Shown piece after piece: positions 27,537-38,130 of a stretch of 64,000 nucleotides of DNA. Source of the stretch: Oxalobacteraceae bacterium (GTDB taxonomy: Bacteria > Pseudomonadota > Gammaproteobacteria > Burkholderiales > Burkholderiaceae_D); assembly GCA_027485795.1 (NCBI GenBank), contig JAIXQK010000099.1, forward strand, positions 1-64,000, read 5' to 3'. Each line of letters opens with the position of its first letter. Position 1 is the first letter of the stretch. The notes beneath the pieces are model-generated. The model was given only the letters and a program-made list of their open reading frames with translations. It was not told the origin of the DNA and did not search any database. Both the position numbers and the translations under genes were made by a program.

Positions 27537-28607
27537 ATGATTCTCGTGACTGGTGGCGCTGGCTTCATCGGCGCCAACTTTGTGCTGGATTGGCTGGCGA
27601 CTAGTGATGAGCCCGTCATCAATCTTGACAAGCTGACCTACGCTGGTAACCCGGATAACCTCAGCAGCCTGCAGGGCGATACGCGGCATGTATTCGTGCA
27701 CGGTGATATTTGTGACCGCGCGCTGGTGTCTTCGCTCTTGGACAAGTACCAGCCACGCGCTATTGTTCATTTTGCCGCCGAGAGTCATGTTGATCGCTCC
27801 ATCCACGGACCCGGCGATTTCATTCGTACTAATGTCGATGGTACCTTCAGCCTATTGGAGGCGGCTCGCGCTCATTTGAGTACGCTGGACGAGTCGGGCA
27901 AGGCGCATTTCCGATTTTTGCATGTGTCGACGGATGAAGTGTTCGGCAGCTTGTCGCCAACCGATCCAGCGTTTTCAGAAACCACACCCTACGCACCCAA
28001 CAGTCCCTACTCGGCATCGAAAGCGGCCAGCGACCATTTGGTCCGTGCCTGGCACCATACCTACGGATTACCGGTCGTCACCGGTAACTGCTCCAACAAT
28101 TATGGCCCGCTGCAATTCCCGGAGAAGTTGATACCGCTGATCATTGCTAACGCGCTTGCTGGCAAGCCTCTGCCGATTTATGGCGATGGGCAGCAGGTAC
28201 GTGACTGGTTATATGTTGGCGATCACTGTGCTGCACTACGCCGCGTGTTGGAAGCCGGTCAACTCGGCGAAACCTATAACATCGGAGGTTGGAATGAGAA
28301 GGCAAACCTCGATGTGGTGCATACCTTGTGTAGCTTGCTCGATGAACTGAAGCCGGCTACGCAGTCCTATAAAGAACAAATCCAATTCGTCACTGACCGG
28401 CCCGGGCATGATCGCCGTTATGCCATCGATGCGCGCAAAATCGAGCGTGAACTTGACTGGCGGCCACAGGAGACTTTCGAGAGTGGTATGCGAAAAACAG
28501 TGCAGTGGTATCTCGATCATCAGGATTGGGTGCGCAAGGTGCAATCGGGCGAGTACCAACAGTGGATGACGAAAAACTACGAACAGCGTCAGGAGACACA
28601 GCGATGA
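27537..28607 (+). CDS. rfbB: dTDP-glucose 4,6-dehydratase
   Basis: A 356-residue extended SDR enzyme, second step of dTDP-L-rhamnose synthesis. The NAD-binding start is [16 protein letters not shown], followed by [12 protein letters not shown], the catalytic triad region STDEVFGSL and [15 protein letters not shown] (YxxxK), and [15 protein letters not shown]. It is the first gene of rfbB-rfbA-rfbC-rfbD, each overlapping or abutting the next. Confidence 0.97.
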   Translation: MILVTGGAGFIGANFVLDWLATSDEPVINLDKLTYAGNPDNLSSLQGDTRHVFVHGDICDRALVSSLLDKYQPRAIVHFAAESHVDRSIHGPGDFIRTNVDGTFSLLEAARAHLSTLDESGKAHFRFLHVSTDEVFGSLSPTDPAFSETTPYAPNSPYSASKAASDHLVRAWHHTYGLPVVTGNCSNNYGPLQFPEKLIPLIIANALAGKPLPIYGDGQQVRDWLYVGDHCAALRRVLEAGQLGETYNIGGWNEKANLDVVHTLCSLLDELKPATQSYKEQIQFVTDRPGHDRRYAIDARKIERELDWRPQETFESGMRKTVQWYLDHQDWVRKVQSGEYQQWMTKNYEQRQETQR

Positions 28608-29485
28608 GCCGACGCGGCATTATTCTTGCCGGTGGCTCCGGCACACGGCTATATCCGGCCACCATGGCGGTATCAAAACAGCTGCTGCCGGTGTACGACA
28701 AGCCAATGATTTATTACCCGCTGACCACGCTGATGCTGGCTGGTATGCGTGATATTTTGCTGATCTCGACACCGCAGGACACGCCGCGCTTCGAGCATCT
28801 GCTCGGTGATGGGAGTCAGTGGGGCTTGAATTTGCGCTACGCCGTCCAGCCTTCACCTGATGGATTGGCGCAAGCCTTCATCATCGGGCGCGAATTTGTC
28901 GGCCAGCAGCCCTCAGCGCTGATCCTCGGCGATAACCTCTACTACGGCCACGAGCTGGATGCCAAACTAACTGCAGCTAATCGTCGGGACTCGGGTTCTA
29001 CGGTGTTCGCGTACCACGTGACGGATCCGGAACGTTATGGTGTCGTGGCATTTGACGATCAGCGACGCGCCATCAGTATTGAAGAAAAGCCAGCGCAACC
29101 CAAATCCAATTATGCCGTTACCGGCCTGTATTTTTACGACACACAGGTTTGTGATATCGCAGCTTCGATCAAGCCTTCTGGGCGTGGCGAATTGGAGATC
29201 ACCGATGTCAATCGCATTTACCTCGAGCAAAACCAATTGCAGGTGGAGGTGATGGGGCGCGGTATGGCTTGGCTCGATACTGGTACCCATGAATCACTGC
29301 TCGACGCCAGTCAGTTCATCGCCACACTAGAAAAGCGCCAAGGCTTGAAGGTGGCCTGTCCGGAAGAAGTCGCTTTTCGCAAGTGCTATATCGATGCCGC
29401 CCAGCTTGAAAAGCTAGCCGAACCGATGAAGAAAAATGCCTATGGCCAGTATCTGCTACGCCTGTTGCACGAAAAAGTGTTCTGA
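28604..29485 (+). CDS. rfbA: Glucose-1-phosphate thymidylyltransferase
   Basis: A 293-residue enzyme that joins glucose-1-phosphate and dTTP. The N-terminal nucleotide motif is [16 protein letters not shown], with [29 protein letters not shown] and [14 protein letters not shown] 28604 overlaps the rfbB stop (ATGA). Length and motifs match the RmlA group that is feedback-inhibited by dTDP-rhamnose. Confidence 0.97.
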   Translation: MSRRGIILAGGSGTRLYPATMAVSKQLLPVYDKPMIYYPLTTLMLAGMRDILLISTPQDTPRFEHLLGDGSQWGLNLRYAVQPSPDGLAQAFIIGREFVGQQPSALILGDNLYYGHELDAKLTAANRRDSGSTVFAYHVTDPERYGVVAFDDQRRAISIEEKPAQPKSNYAVTGLYFYDTQVCDIAASIKPSGRGELEITDVNRIYLEQNQLQVEVMGRGMAWLDTGTHESLLDASQFIATLEKRQGLKVACPEEVAFRKCYIDAAQLEKLAEPMKKNAYGQYLLRLLHEKVF

Positions 29486-29488
29486 TTC

Positions 29489-30034
29489 ATGAAGATCATT
29501 CGTACCGATATACCGGATGTCCTGATTATCGAGCCCAAGGTCTTTGGCGATACGCGAGGCTTCTTCTTCGAGAGCTTCAATCAGCGACAGTTTGAGCAGC
29601 TCACCGGGTTTGCACCCAATTTCGTACAAGATAATCACTCGCGCTCGGCGCGCGGCGTTTTGCGCGGTTTGCATTATCAGATTCATCAGCCGCAAGGTAA
29701 GTTAGTGCGCGTGATTGCTGGCGAGGTGTTCGATGTTTGTATCGACATGCGCCGCTCATCGCCGACATTTGGCAAGTCGGTGTACGCCACACTTTCTGCG
29801 GACAATCATCGGCAGTTATGGATTCCGCCGGGTTTTGCACATGGCTTTCTAGTGACGAGTGAATCTGCCGACTTCGTTTATAAGACCACCGACTACTACG
29901 CGCCGGAGCACGAGCGCTCGGTCCTGTGGAATGACGCGGCACTTGCGATTCCCTGGCCCCTGCAAGGCGAGCCCTTGCTGTCTGCCAAAGACAAAGCCGG
30001 CACGCCATTGGCGCAGGCCGAGACCTTCGAATGA
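29489..30034 (+). CDS. rfbC: dTDP-4-dehydrorhamnose 3,5-epimerase
   Basis: A 181-residue cupin-fold epimerase. GDTRGFFFESFN, the active-site His in RGLHYQ, GEVFDVCIDMR and IPPGFAHGFLV with YKTTDYYAPEHE are the RmlC signature blocks. It lies 3 bases after rfbA and overlaps rfbD by 4 bases. Confidence 0.97.
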   Translation: MKIIRTDIPDVLIIEPKVFGDTRGFFFESFNQRQFEQLTGFAPNFVQDNHSRSARGVLRGLHYQIHQPQGKLVRVIAGEVFDVCIDMRRSSPTFGKSVYATLSADNHRQLWIPPGFAHGFLVTSESADFVYKTTDYYAPEHERSVLWNDAALAIPWPLQGEPLLSAKDKAGTPLAQAETFE

Positions 30035-30909
30035 GAATACTGGTGCTTGGCCGCAGCGGTCAGGTGGGTGCCGCGCTCACGCAATCGCTGCAGGGGCTGG
30101 GCGAGTTGATTGCCTTGGATCGTGCGCAACTTGATCTGACTAATCCCGATGCGATCCGTACTACTTTGCGTGAATTACAGCCCCAGATCGTGATCAATGC
30201 GGCTGCTTACACAGCGGTCGATGCAGCCGAATCAGATCAGGCGATGGCATTTCAGATCAATGCCGTGGCGCCTCGAGTGATGGCAGAGGAGAGTGAGCGG
30301 CTTGGTGCTGCACTGATTCATTACTCAACCGATTATGTGTTTGACGGTGGCAAGCAGGGCGCATGGATGGAGGATGATGCGACTGCCCCGCTGTCTGTCT
30401 ATGGGCATAGCAAACTGGCGGGCGAGCAAGCGATCACCGATGTCGGTGGCACTCACCTGATTCTTCGAACCAGCTGGGTGTACGGTTTACACGGGAAGAA
30501 TTTCTTGCTGATCATGTTGAAGCTGGCCGAATCTCGCGATTCGCTTGCGATTGTGGATGATCAGATTGGCGCGCCGACCTGGGCGCTTACTATTGCGGAT
30601 GCGACGTCTGCCATTATTCGTGATGCAGGTGAACCTGCACAATTGGCGGCACTGTCAGGCATTTATCATCTCTGTGCAGGTGGTCATACCAGCTGGTTCG
30701 GTTTTGCGCAGGCGATTTTTTCGCATGCCTCCGTGCAGCGCAAGCCACAACTGCGTCCTATAACCACGGCCGAGTATCCGACACCTGCACAGCGTCCCCA
30801 CAACTCCATATTGAATACCGATAAGTTTCGTCGTAGCTTTGGCGATCTGCCGACCTGGGACGACGCACTGCAGACGTGTCTACAAATGCGCTCTGGCTTG
30901 ATCAGTTAA
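30031..30909 (+). CDS. rfbD: dTDP-4-dehydrorhamnose reductase
   Basis: A 292-residue NAD(P)H-dependent reductase that finishes dTDP-L-rhamnose. It has the Rossmann start ILVLGRSGQVGAAL, NAAAYTAVDAAES, YSTDYVFDG, YGHSKLAGEQ (YxxxK) and RTSWVYG. It overlaps rfbC by 4 bases. The product feeds O-antigen or another rhamnose-containing surface glycan; no glycosyltransferases for it are in this window. Confidence 0.97.
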   Translation: MRILVLGRSGQVGAALTQSLQGLGELIALDRAQLDLTNPDAIRTTLRELQPQIVINAAAYTAVDAAESDQAMAFQINAVAPRVMAEESERLGAALIHYSTDYVFDGGKQGAWMEDDATAPLSVYGHSKLAGEQAITDVGGTHLILRTSWVYGLHGKNFLLIMLKLAESRDSLAIVDDQIGAPTWALTIADATSAIIRDAGEPAQLAALSGIYHLCAGGHTSWFGFAQAIFSHASVQRKPQLRPITTAEYPTPAQRPHNSILNTDKFRRSFGDLPTWDDALQTCLQMRSGLIS

Positions 30910-30936
30910 ACGGAAAAGTTCAAAAGTAAGCACAAT

Positions 30937-32319
30937 ATGAGCAAAGCGACACTGACCCCTGGCATTTTTAAAGCCTACGATATTCGTGGTGTGCTCGGCA
31001 GCACACTCGATGCAGCCATAGCAGAGCAGATCGGCCGCGCGTTTGGTACTGCGGTTCATGCAACAGGTGAGCGCACCGTCGTGATTGGTCGTGATGGGCG
31101 CTTGTCGGGGCCCGAGTTATCGGCGGCGCTGGCAACAGGTTTACAGTCAGCCGGCATTAACGTGATTGATATCGGCATGGTGGCGACGCCGATGCTGTAC
31201 TACGCCACCCACCAGCTGGCTGCGAAGAGCGGCATCATGGTTACTGGTAGTCATAATCCACCCGATTACAACGGCTTCAAGATGGTGCTGTCGCAAGCTG
31301 CGATCTACGGCGACGCGATTCAATCGCTATATCGCTGCATCTTGGCGCAAGATTTCAGCACGGGTCAGGGCGGGTATACCCAGCACAGCATTCGCGATGC
31401 CTACCTAGAGCGCATACTGTCAGACGTCAAGCTCGCGCGCCCGATGAAGATTGCGATTGATTGCGGTAATGGCGTGGCTGGCAGTATTGCGGGCGATCTC
31501 TATCGCGCACTCGGTTGCGAGGTGACAGAGCTGTACTGCGAAGTGGATGGAAATTTCCCTAACCATCATCCCGACCCGGCGCATCTGGAAAATCTGCAAG
31601 ATTTGATTCATGTACTAGCCGAAGGTGATGCAGAAATCGGTCTAGCTTTCGATGGTGATGGTGATCGCCTGGGTGTCGTGACCAAAGATGGGCAAGTGAT
31701 TTTCCCTGATCGGCAGCTCATGTTGTTCGCACAAGACGTACTGACTCGGCACCCGGGTGGCGCTATCTTGTATGACGTGAAATGTACACGGCACATCGCA
31801 CCCTGGGTTAGTTCAGCGGGGGGTAAGCCGCTGATGTGCCAAACTGGCCACTCACTGGTGAAAGCAAGAATGCGTGAGACTGGCGCACCGTTTGGCGGTG
31901 AAATGAGTGGACACTTGTTTTTCAAAGATCGCTGGTTCGGTTTTGATGATGGTTTGTATGCCGGTGCCCGTCTGCTTGAGCTGGCTAGCCGTATGCAAGA
32001 CATCACGCAAACCTTGAATGCCTTGCCCCAGTCGAAGTCCACGCCTGAACTCAATGTGGCGCTGGCCGAGGGGGAGAACCACGCCTTGGTAGCGCGCATG
32101 CAGGCCGAGGCACAGTGGCCGGGCGCATCGCAGGTAATCACCATTGATGGTGTGCGCGTCGAGTACCCGGATGGCTTTGGCTTATGCAGAGCCTCGAATA
32201 CCACGCCAGTACTTGTGTTGCGCTTCGAGGCGGAGAATGACGCTGCGCTACTACGCATACAGCGCGCGATCGGTGATGCCATAACGCGCATCAAGCCAGA
32301 AGCGCAACTACCTTTCTAA
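30937..32319 (+). CDS. Phosphomannomutase/phosphoglucomutase
   Basis: The protein has 460 residues and belongs to the alpha-D-phosphohexomutase family, AlgC/ManB type. FKAYDIRGVLG is the N-terminus, VTGSHNPPDYNGFKM holds the phosphoserine, LAFDGDGDRLGVV the Mg2+ loop and GGEMSGHLFFKDRWFGFDDG the sugar loop. It interconverts hexose 6- and 1-phosphates, supplying glucose-1-phosphate to RfbA and possibly mannose-1-phosphate. It follows rfbD by 27 bases and precedes waaA. Confidence 0.93.
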   Translation: MSKATLTPGIFKAYDIRGVLGSTLDAAIAEQIGRAFGTAVHATGERTVVIGRDGRLSGPELSAALATGLQSAGINVIDIGMVATPMLYYATHQLAAKSGIMVTGSHNPPDYNGFKMVLSQAAIYGDAIQSLYRCILAQDFSTGQGGYTQHSIRDAYLERILSDVKLARPMKIAIDCGNGVAGSIAGDLYRALGCEVTELYCEVDGNFPNHHPDPAHLENLQDLIHVLAEGDAEIGLAFDGDGDRLGVVTKDGQVIFPDRQLMLFAQDVLTRHPGGAILYDVKCTRHIAPWVSSAGGKPLMCQTGHSLVKARMRETGAPFGGEMSGHLFFKDRWFGFDDGLYAGARLLELASRMQDITQTLNALPQSKSTPELNVALAEGENHALVARMQAEAQWPGASQVITIDGVRVEYPDGFGLCRASNTTPVLVLRFEAENDAALLRIQRAIGDAITRIKPEAQLPF

Positions 32320-32328
32320 TCGATCTTG

Positions 32329-33612
32329 ATGACAGGTTCGCTTCGTTTTTATTCACTGTTCTGGTGGTGTTTGCTGCCATTTGCGGCGCTACGTCTGCTT
32401 TGGCGCAGCCGGCGTGAGCCGGCGTATCTTCAGCACCTGGCAGAGCGCTTTGCTTTCTATTCGGTTCGGCCGTCAGCGCCGCTGATCTGGGTCCATGCAG
32501 TCTCGGTGGGTGAGACACGCGCAGCTGAGCCGTTGCTGCGCGCGCTGCTGTCTAGATACCCTGATCATCAAATACTGCTGACCCATATGACGCCGACGGG
32601 GCGCGCTGCTGGCAAGGCATTGTTTGGCAATGAGCCTCGCTTAATACAAGCCTATCTGCCCTATGACACGCTATCGATGATGGCGCGTTTCCTGAAGCAC
32701 TTTCTTCCGCGCCTATGCGTGCTGATGGAGACCGAAGTCTGGCCAGCATTGATTCAAGCATGCAAGGCGGCTGATGTGCCGGTTACGCTGGTCAACGCCC
32801 GCCTCTCCGAGCGATCCTTGCGGCGTGGGCAGCGCTTTGCAGGGTTGCTGGGTCGCGCCGCAGCGCAACTCTCGCTCGTTGCTGCACAAAGTGATGCCGA
32901 CGCGCAGCGATTGAAAACGATGGGTGTGCGTGATGTTCAAGTCACGGGCAATCTCAAATTCGATGTCACCGTACCCGCGGCGATGATCGCTGTCGGCGAA
33001 ACACTTCGTCAGCAAATCGGCGATCGTCCGGTATTGCTATGTGCCAGTACACGCGAAGGTGAAGAAGCCTTGTTATTGACTGGCTACATGAAAGCAACGC
33101 TGCCATCGGATCTGTTGCTGATGATCGTGCCGCGTCACCCGCAGCGATTCGCAGAAGTCGTCAGACTGTTCGAAGATCAGGGCTTGCGTGTAGTTCGCAA
33201 GTCGCAGCTACGAGGTGCAGCGGTGCCAGCCGATACGCAGCTGCTGGTGGGCGACACTATGGGCGAAATGTTCGCGTATTACGCCGCCTGTGATCTGGCG
33301 TTTATCGGCGGTAGCCTGTTACCGACAGGTGGGCAGAATCTGATCGAGGCTTGTGCTTGCGGCAAGCCAGTACTGCTCGGACCGCATACCTACAATTTTG
33401 CTCAAGCTAGCGAACAAGCCATCACGCAGGGAGCTGCCATACGCGTCTATGACGCTGTACAGATTTTCAGTCTAGGTTTTGAGCTGCTGCTAGATCGAAG
33501 TCGCCTGCAGAATATGTCGCAGGCGGCAAAGGGTTTTGCAGACAGTGAGGGTGGAGCGACGCATAAGACGCTCGATTTACTGCGCCCTCACCTCATTCAG
33601 GCCGCCCCCTAG
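32329..33612 (+). CDS. waaA: 3-deoxy-D-manno-octulosonic acid transferase
   Basis: A 427-residue membrane-bound GT30 glycosyltransferase that adds Kdo to lipid A precursor. The N-terminal anchor is about residues 5-24. Then follow IWVHAVSVGETRAAEPLL with the catalytic Glu, METEVWPALIQAC, GNLKFDV and GGSLLPTGGQNLIEACACGKPVLLG-type donor-binding blocks. ATG 32329 (MTGSLRFYSLFWW) is preferred over the adjacent TTG. Its last 36 bases overlap the convergent outer-membrane channel gene. Confidence 0.95.
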   Translation: MTGSLRFYSLFWWCLLPFAALRLLWRSRREPAYLQHLAERFAFYSVRPSAPLIWVHAVSVGETRAAEPLLRALLSRYPDHQILLTHMTPTGRAAGKALFGNEPRLIQAYLPYDTLSMMARFLKHFLPRLCVLMETEVWPALIQACKAADVPVTLVNARLSERSLRRGQRFAGLLGRAAAQLSLVAAQSDADAQRLKTMGVRDVQVTGNLKFDVTVPAAMIAVGETLRQQIGDRPVLLCASTREGEEALLLTGYMKATLPSDLLLMIVPRHPQRFAEVVRLFEDQGLRVVRKSQLRGAAVPADTQLLVGDTMGEMFAYYAACDLAFIGGSLLPTGGQNLIEACACGKPVLLGPHTYNFAQASEQAITQGAAIRVYDAVQIFSLGFELLLDRSRLQNMSQAAKGFADSEGGATHKTLDLLRPHLIQAAP

Positions 33613-34971
33613 CGAGCGATACAGATCGACCGCATTCGTCAGCTTCAGTAGGCGAGTTGATAGCAGTGTCTGCTCGGCGCTATACAGCTCGCGTTCAGCA
33701 TCAAGCACATCGAGATAGTTCGCCACGCCGTTCTTGTACCGAACTTGCGCCAGCTCCAGCCGGGCAGCTTGTGCATCACGCATCGCTTGCTGAGCAGTGA
33801 TTTCACTAGCTAGCGTAGCGCGGGCATCGAGCGCATCGGCAACTTCACGAAAGGCGATTTGAATCGTCTTCTCGTAATTAGCTACGGCAATATTGGCGCG
33901 CACCGTTGCGAGATCGAGGTTAGCCTGATTGCGTCCGTTATCAAATATCGGGAGCGTGAGCGCAGGGGTAAAGTTCCAGACGCCGGCGCCGCCATCAAAC
34001 AAATTGCTCAGCGACGAGCTGGCCAGGCCAACACCGGCGGTCAGCGAGATGCGCGGAAAAAACGCCGCTCGCGCCGCAGCGATATTCGCTTGATTCGCGC
34101 GCAGTACTTGCTCGGCTGCGCGAATATCCGGACGTTGCTCCAGCAGATCAGAGGTCAAGCCAGCGTTGATATCTGCCGTGATCGCTTGTTCGGAAAGCAA
34201 GGCTTGTTGCTCGGGCAGTTTGCCGCCGCTACCTACCAGCAATCCCAGAGCGTTCATACTCTGCGCATGCTGCCGACGCAGCGCAAGCACAGCAGCGGAT
34301 GCGGATTGCACCAGGGTTTCGCTTTGTCGAACTTCAAGCGCATTGGAAATGCCGGCATCGAAGCGCTGCTTGACCAGATCATAAGAGGTCTGGCGGGCCT
34401 TCGAGGTGCGCTCTGCGATTTGCAGTTGTTCTGCAAGCGCGCGCTCATTCAGCCACACTTTCGCTACCTCACCCACTAAGGCGATTTGTGCAGCACGCCT
34501 TGCTTGTTCGGTGGCGAAGAACTGCGACAGCGCGGCTTCAGAAAGATTTTTCACCCGACCGAAGAAATCCAGCTCGAATGCGGTCATACCAAGACCAACT
34601 TGGTACGAGGTGTACTCGACCCGATTAGCGCCGAGCAGGGCGCGGGTATTGATGCCCCCCGCCGTGGCATTTACCGTAGGTAGCTGGTCAGCACGCTGAA
34701 TACCGTACAGAGCACGTGCTTCTTCGATGCGGAGCGCGGTGGCTTTCAGATCGCGGTTATTGGCCAGTGCTTGCTCGATGACTTGCTGTAGCTCAGCATT
34801 CTGAAAAAACTCACGCCAACCAATATCGACGGCGCTCGGCGCCTCATTGATGGGTGTTGCGAATTTTTCCGGAATCGGTGCCTTGGGAGAGACAAAATTA
34901 GGCAAGATCTGGCAACCCGCCAGTGTCAGTAGTGCGCCGGTTAGCGTCGGGTATAGCAGACATTTTTTCAT
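33577..34971 (-). CDS. RND efflux outer-membrane channel lipoprotein (OprM/NodT family)
   Basis: A 464-residue TolC-fold outer-membrane factor. The signal peptide ends in the lipobox LTLAGC (Cys19), so the mature protein is lipid-anchored. Two OEP repeats follow, with LEQRPDIRAAEQVLRANQANIAAARAAFFPRISL and YKNGVANYLDVLDAERELYSAEQ, typical of NodT/CusC/OprM channels. It is the last gene of the acrA-acrB-oprM type operon and starts one base after the acrB-like stop. It completes a tripartite drug efflux pump. Confidence 0.93.
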   Translation of the reverse strand: MKKCLLYPTLTGALLTLAGCQILPNFVSPKAPIPEKFATPINEAPSAVDIGWREFFQNAELQQVIEQALANNRDLKATALRIEEARALYGIQRADQLPTVNATAGGINTRALLGANRVEYTSYQVGLGMTAFELDFFGRVKNLSEAALSQFFATEQARRAAQIALVGEVAKVWLNERALAEQLQIAERTSKARQTSYDLVKQRFDAGISNALEVRQSETLVQSASAAVLALRRQHAQSMNALGLLVGSGGKLPEQQALLSEQAITADINAGLTSDLLEQRPDIRAAEQVLRANQANIAAARAAFFPRISLTAGVGLASSSLSNLFDGGAGVWNFTPALTLPIFDNGRNQANLDLATVRANIAVANYEKTIQIAFREVADALDARATLASEITAQQAMRDAQAARLELAQVRYKNGVANYLDVLDAERELYSAEQTLLSTRLLKLTNAVDLYRSLGGGLNEVRAQ

Positions 34972-37900
34972 TTACGGCTCCTTGCTTGCATCTTCCAGAT
35001 GCGCTGCATACAGTTTGCGCTGGCGTTCATTACCTTTGAAGATGCTACGCACGACGATGAAGAATACCGGTACGAAGAACACCGCCAATACGGTTGCGGC
35101 GATCATCCCACCCATCACACCGGTGCCGATAGCGCGCTGGCTGGCGGAACCGGCACCGGTTGCGATCACCAGCGGCAGCACGCCAAGAATGAAGGCAAAC
35201 GAGGTCATGATGATCGGCCTGAAACGCAAGCGCACAGCTTTCAGGGTGGCCTCTACCAGATCCATACCGGTTGCTTGCAAGTCTTTGGCAAACTCGATAA
35301 TCAGAATCGCGTTTTTCGCAGAGAGACCAATAATGGCGATCAGCCCGACCTTGAAATAAACATCATTTGGCATGCCACGCAGCATGGTGAATGCGACAGC
35401 ACCTAATACACCGAGCGGCACCACCAGCAATACCGCAATCGGGATAGTGGTGCTTTCATAAAGCGCGGCCAGAACCAGAAACACCGACAGCAGCGCTAGC
35501 GCAAATAACAGGGTAGCAGTGGAGCCGGCCGCTTTCTCTTCCAGCGACTGACCGGCCCATTCATACCCTATGCCTTGCGGTAGTTGTGCTACCAGACGCT
35601 CGACTTCGACCAGCGCATCGCCTGACGACTTGCCCGGTGCTGCATCGCCTTGAATTTTCATGGCGGGATAGCCGTTAAAGCGTACTAGTTGCACCGGACC
35701 ATTGACCCATTTGCTGCTACTGAAGGCCGAGAACGGCACCATCGTGCCTTGGCTATTCCGTACGAAGATTTTTTCCAGATCTTCCGGCATCAAGCGCTTT
35801 TCAGGGACAGCCTGTACGATCACGCGCTGCTGTCGTCCGAGGTTCGGAAAGTCATTCACATAGATGGAGCCAAAGGTGCCCGACAGCGTGGCGTTGATAT
35901 CAGTGAGCGATAGTCCCAGCGCATTCGCTTTGTCGCGATCGATATCGAGACGAAGCTGTGGCGAGTCTTCCATACCCTCAGGGCGGGCACTCTTGATCAC
36001 TTCACTTTTGCTCATCATGCCGAGCAACTGATTACGCGCGGCCAGTAGCGCGTCATGACCGAGACCAGCGCGGTCTTGCAGGCGTAAGGAAAAACCAGTC
36101 GCGTTACCTAGCTCCCGAATAGCAGGTGGATTGACGGTGAACACAATCGCATCGCGAATAATCGCCATCAGCATCATTGCTTTTTTCGCGATGGCTTCTG
36201 AACTCAGCTCGGGCTTCTCGCGCTCTTTCCAATCTTTGAGTGGTACGAACAGCAAGCCGCCATTCTGGCCGTTACCGGAGAAGGAGTAGCCGAGTACCGA
36301 CACAATGCCTTGCACGCCGGGCTCTTTCAGGAAGTACTGCTCAGCTTGTTCCATGACGGATAGCGTACGCGCAGTCGATGCACCCGGTGGCAGCTGCACG
36401 TTCGCCAGCAGGTAACCCTGATCTTCTGCTGGCAAGAATGAGGTCGGCATACGTACTGCGAGCAGCGCGACCGCAGCAACGATCACGCCGTAGATCACCA
36501 TATAGCGACCGGTCGTCTTTAGCATGCGCGACACCCAGCTGGTGTATCGGTCGGAGGTGCGGCGGAACAATCGGTTGAACGCACCGAAAAACCCTTGGCG
36601 TTCATGATGACCGGGCGGAATTGGTTTCAGCAGCGTGGCACAAAGCGCTGGGGTGAGCGTTAACGCCATGATGGCCGAGAACACCATCGATGCGACCATC
36701 GACATCGAGAACTGACGGTAAATCGCACCAACAGATCCGGTGAAGAATGCCATGGGTATGAATACGGCGATCAGCACCAGCGTAATCCCGATAATCGCGC
36801 CGGTGATTTGCCCCATCGCCTTGATCGTTGCGTCACGCGGAGACAGATGCTCTTCGCTCATGATCCGCTCGACATTCTCGACCACCACAATCGCATCATC
36901 CACCAAAATACCAATCGCCAACACCATGCCGAACATGGTCAGCACATTAATGGAGTAGCCAAACATGGCCATCATTGCAAAGGTGCCCATCAGCGATACC
37001 GGCACCACAATCGCCGGGATAATCGTGTAGCGCAAACTCTGCAAGAATAGAAGCATTACCAAGAAAACTAGGATCACCGCCTCGATGAGTGTCTTCACGA
37101 CTTCTTCAATTGAGATCTTGATGAACAGCGAGGTGTCATAAGGGATCACATATTCGATACCGGGCGGGAAGAATTTCTCCAACTCCGCCATTTTTTCGCG
37201 TACTAGTCGCGCGGTCTCGAGCGCATTGGCGGTCGGGGTCAACTGAATACCAATCGCTGCGATCGGCTTGCCATTCAGCCGCGCCGCAAAGCCGTACGAT
37301 TGTCCAGCGACTTCGATACGACCAATATCGCGAATCCGAACCGTCGCGCCACCAGGTTGTGCGCGAAGCACGACATTACCGAATTCTTCCGGCGTTGAAA
37401 GTTGACCCGTGATCACAATCGAGGTCGCGATTCGCTGTGACTCAGGCGCCGGCAGATCACCAAGCACACCGGCGGAAAACTGTGCATTCTGCGCCTTGAT
37501 CGCGGCCACCACATCACTCGGGGTTAGCTTGAAGCCCACCAGTTTGTCCGGGTCAATCCAAACCCGCATTGCGCGTTCAGTGCCGAATAGCTGGGCAACA
37601 CCCACACCGGGAATCCGTTTGACCTCGTTCAGAATATTGCGGGCGATATAGTCGCCCAGTGCAACGGGTGTCACCGAATCACTCGTCGCGCGCAGGTTCA
37701 CGAACATCAGCAAATTGCTTCGTGCGCGCGTAATCGTCACACCTTGCTGCACCACGGCCTGTGGCAGTCGTGCCTCAATACGTTTCAGACGGTTTTGTAC
37801 ATCGACTGCGGCGAGCTCAGGGTTGGTGCCGGTTTTGAAAGTGACTGATACCTGTGAGCCACCATCCGATTGGCTCTGCGATTCGATGTACAGCATGTTT

Positions 37901-38118
37901 TCTGCGCCGTTCATCTCCTGCTCGATCAAGCTGGTAACGCTCTCGTCGACCGTTTGCGCAGAGGCGCCGGGGTAAATCGCATTCACGATCACGGTCGGTG
38001 GCGCGATCACCGGATACTGCGAGATCGGTAATTTAGGGATCGACAGAATGCCGGCAAGCAGAATAAATAGTGCGATCACCCATGCGAAAACCGGGCGGTC
38101 GATGAAAAACTTGGCCAT
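34972..38118 (-). CDS. RND multidrug efflux transporter, HAE-1 family (AcrB/MexB-like)
   Basis: A 1048-residue inner-membrane proton/drug antiporter. It has the N-terminus MAKFFIDRPVFAWVIALFI, twelve expected membrane helices in two halves with large periplasmic loops, and the proton-relay segment GILVDDAIVVVENVERIM with the paired Asp. SLMGTFAMMAMFGYSINVLTMFG and the C-terminal GLSAKNAILIIEFAKDL are HAE-1 hallmarks. Length equals AcrB (1049). It lies between the membrane-fusion gene (12 bases) and the channel gene (no gap). Confidence 0.96.
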   Translation of the reverse strand: MAKFFIDRPVFAWVIALFILLAGILSIPKLPISQYPVIAPPTVIVNAIYPGASAQTVDESVTSLIEQEMNGAENMLYIESQSQSDGGSQVSVTFKTGTNPELAAVDVQNRLKRIEARLPQAVVQQGVTITRARSNLLMFVNLRATSDSVTPVALGDYIARNILNEVKRIPGVGVAQLFGTERAMRVWIDPDKLVGFKLTPSDVVAAIKAQNAQFSAGVLGDLPAPESQRIATSIVITGQLSTPEEFGNVVLRAQPGGATVRIRDIGRIEVAGQSYGFAARLNGKPIAAIGIQLTPTANALETARLVREKMAELEKFFPPGIEYVIPYDTSLFIKISIEEVVKTLIEAVILVFLVMLLFLQSLRYTIIPAIVVPVSLMGTFAMMAMFGYSINVLTMFGMVLAIGILVDDAIVVVENVERIMSEEHLSPRDATIKAMGQITGAIIGITLVLIAVFIPMAFFTGSVGAIYRQFSMSMVASMVFSAIMALTLTPALCATLLKPIPPGHHERQGFFGAFNRLFRRTSDRYTSWVSRMLKTTGRYMVIYGVIVAAVALLAVRMPTSFLPAEDQGYLLANVQLPPGASTARTLSVMEQAEQYFLKEPGVQGIVSVLGYSFSGNGQNGGLLFVPLKDWKEREKPELSSEAIAKKAMMLMAIIRDAIVFTVNPPAIRELGNATGFSLRLQDRAGLGHDALLAARNQLLGMMSKSEVIKSARPEGMEDSPQLRLDIDRDKANALGLSLTDINATLSGTFGSIYVNDFPNLGRQQRVIVQAVPEKRLMPEDLEKIFVRNSQGTMVPFSAFSSSKWVNGPVQLVRFNGYPAMKIQGDAAPGKSSGDALVEVERLVAQLPQGIGYEWAGQSLEEKAAGSTATLLFALALLSVFLVLAALYESTTIPIAVLLVVPLGVLGAVAFTMLRGMPNDVYFKVGLIAIIGLSAKNAILIIEFAKDLQATGMDLVEATLKAVRLRFRPIIMTSFAFILGVLPLVIATGAGSASQRAIGTGVMGGMIAATVLAVFFVPVFFIVVRSIFKGNERQRKLYAAHLEDASKEP

Positions 38119-38130
38119 AGAACGGCCTCC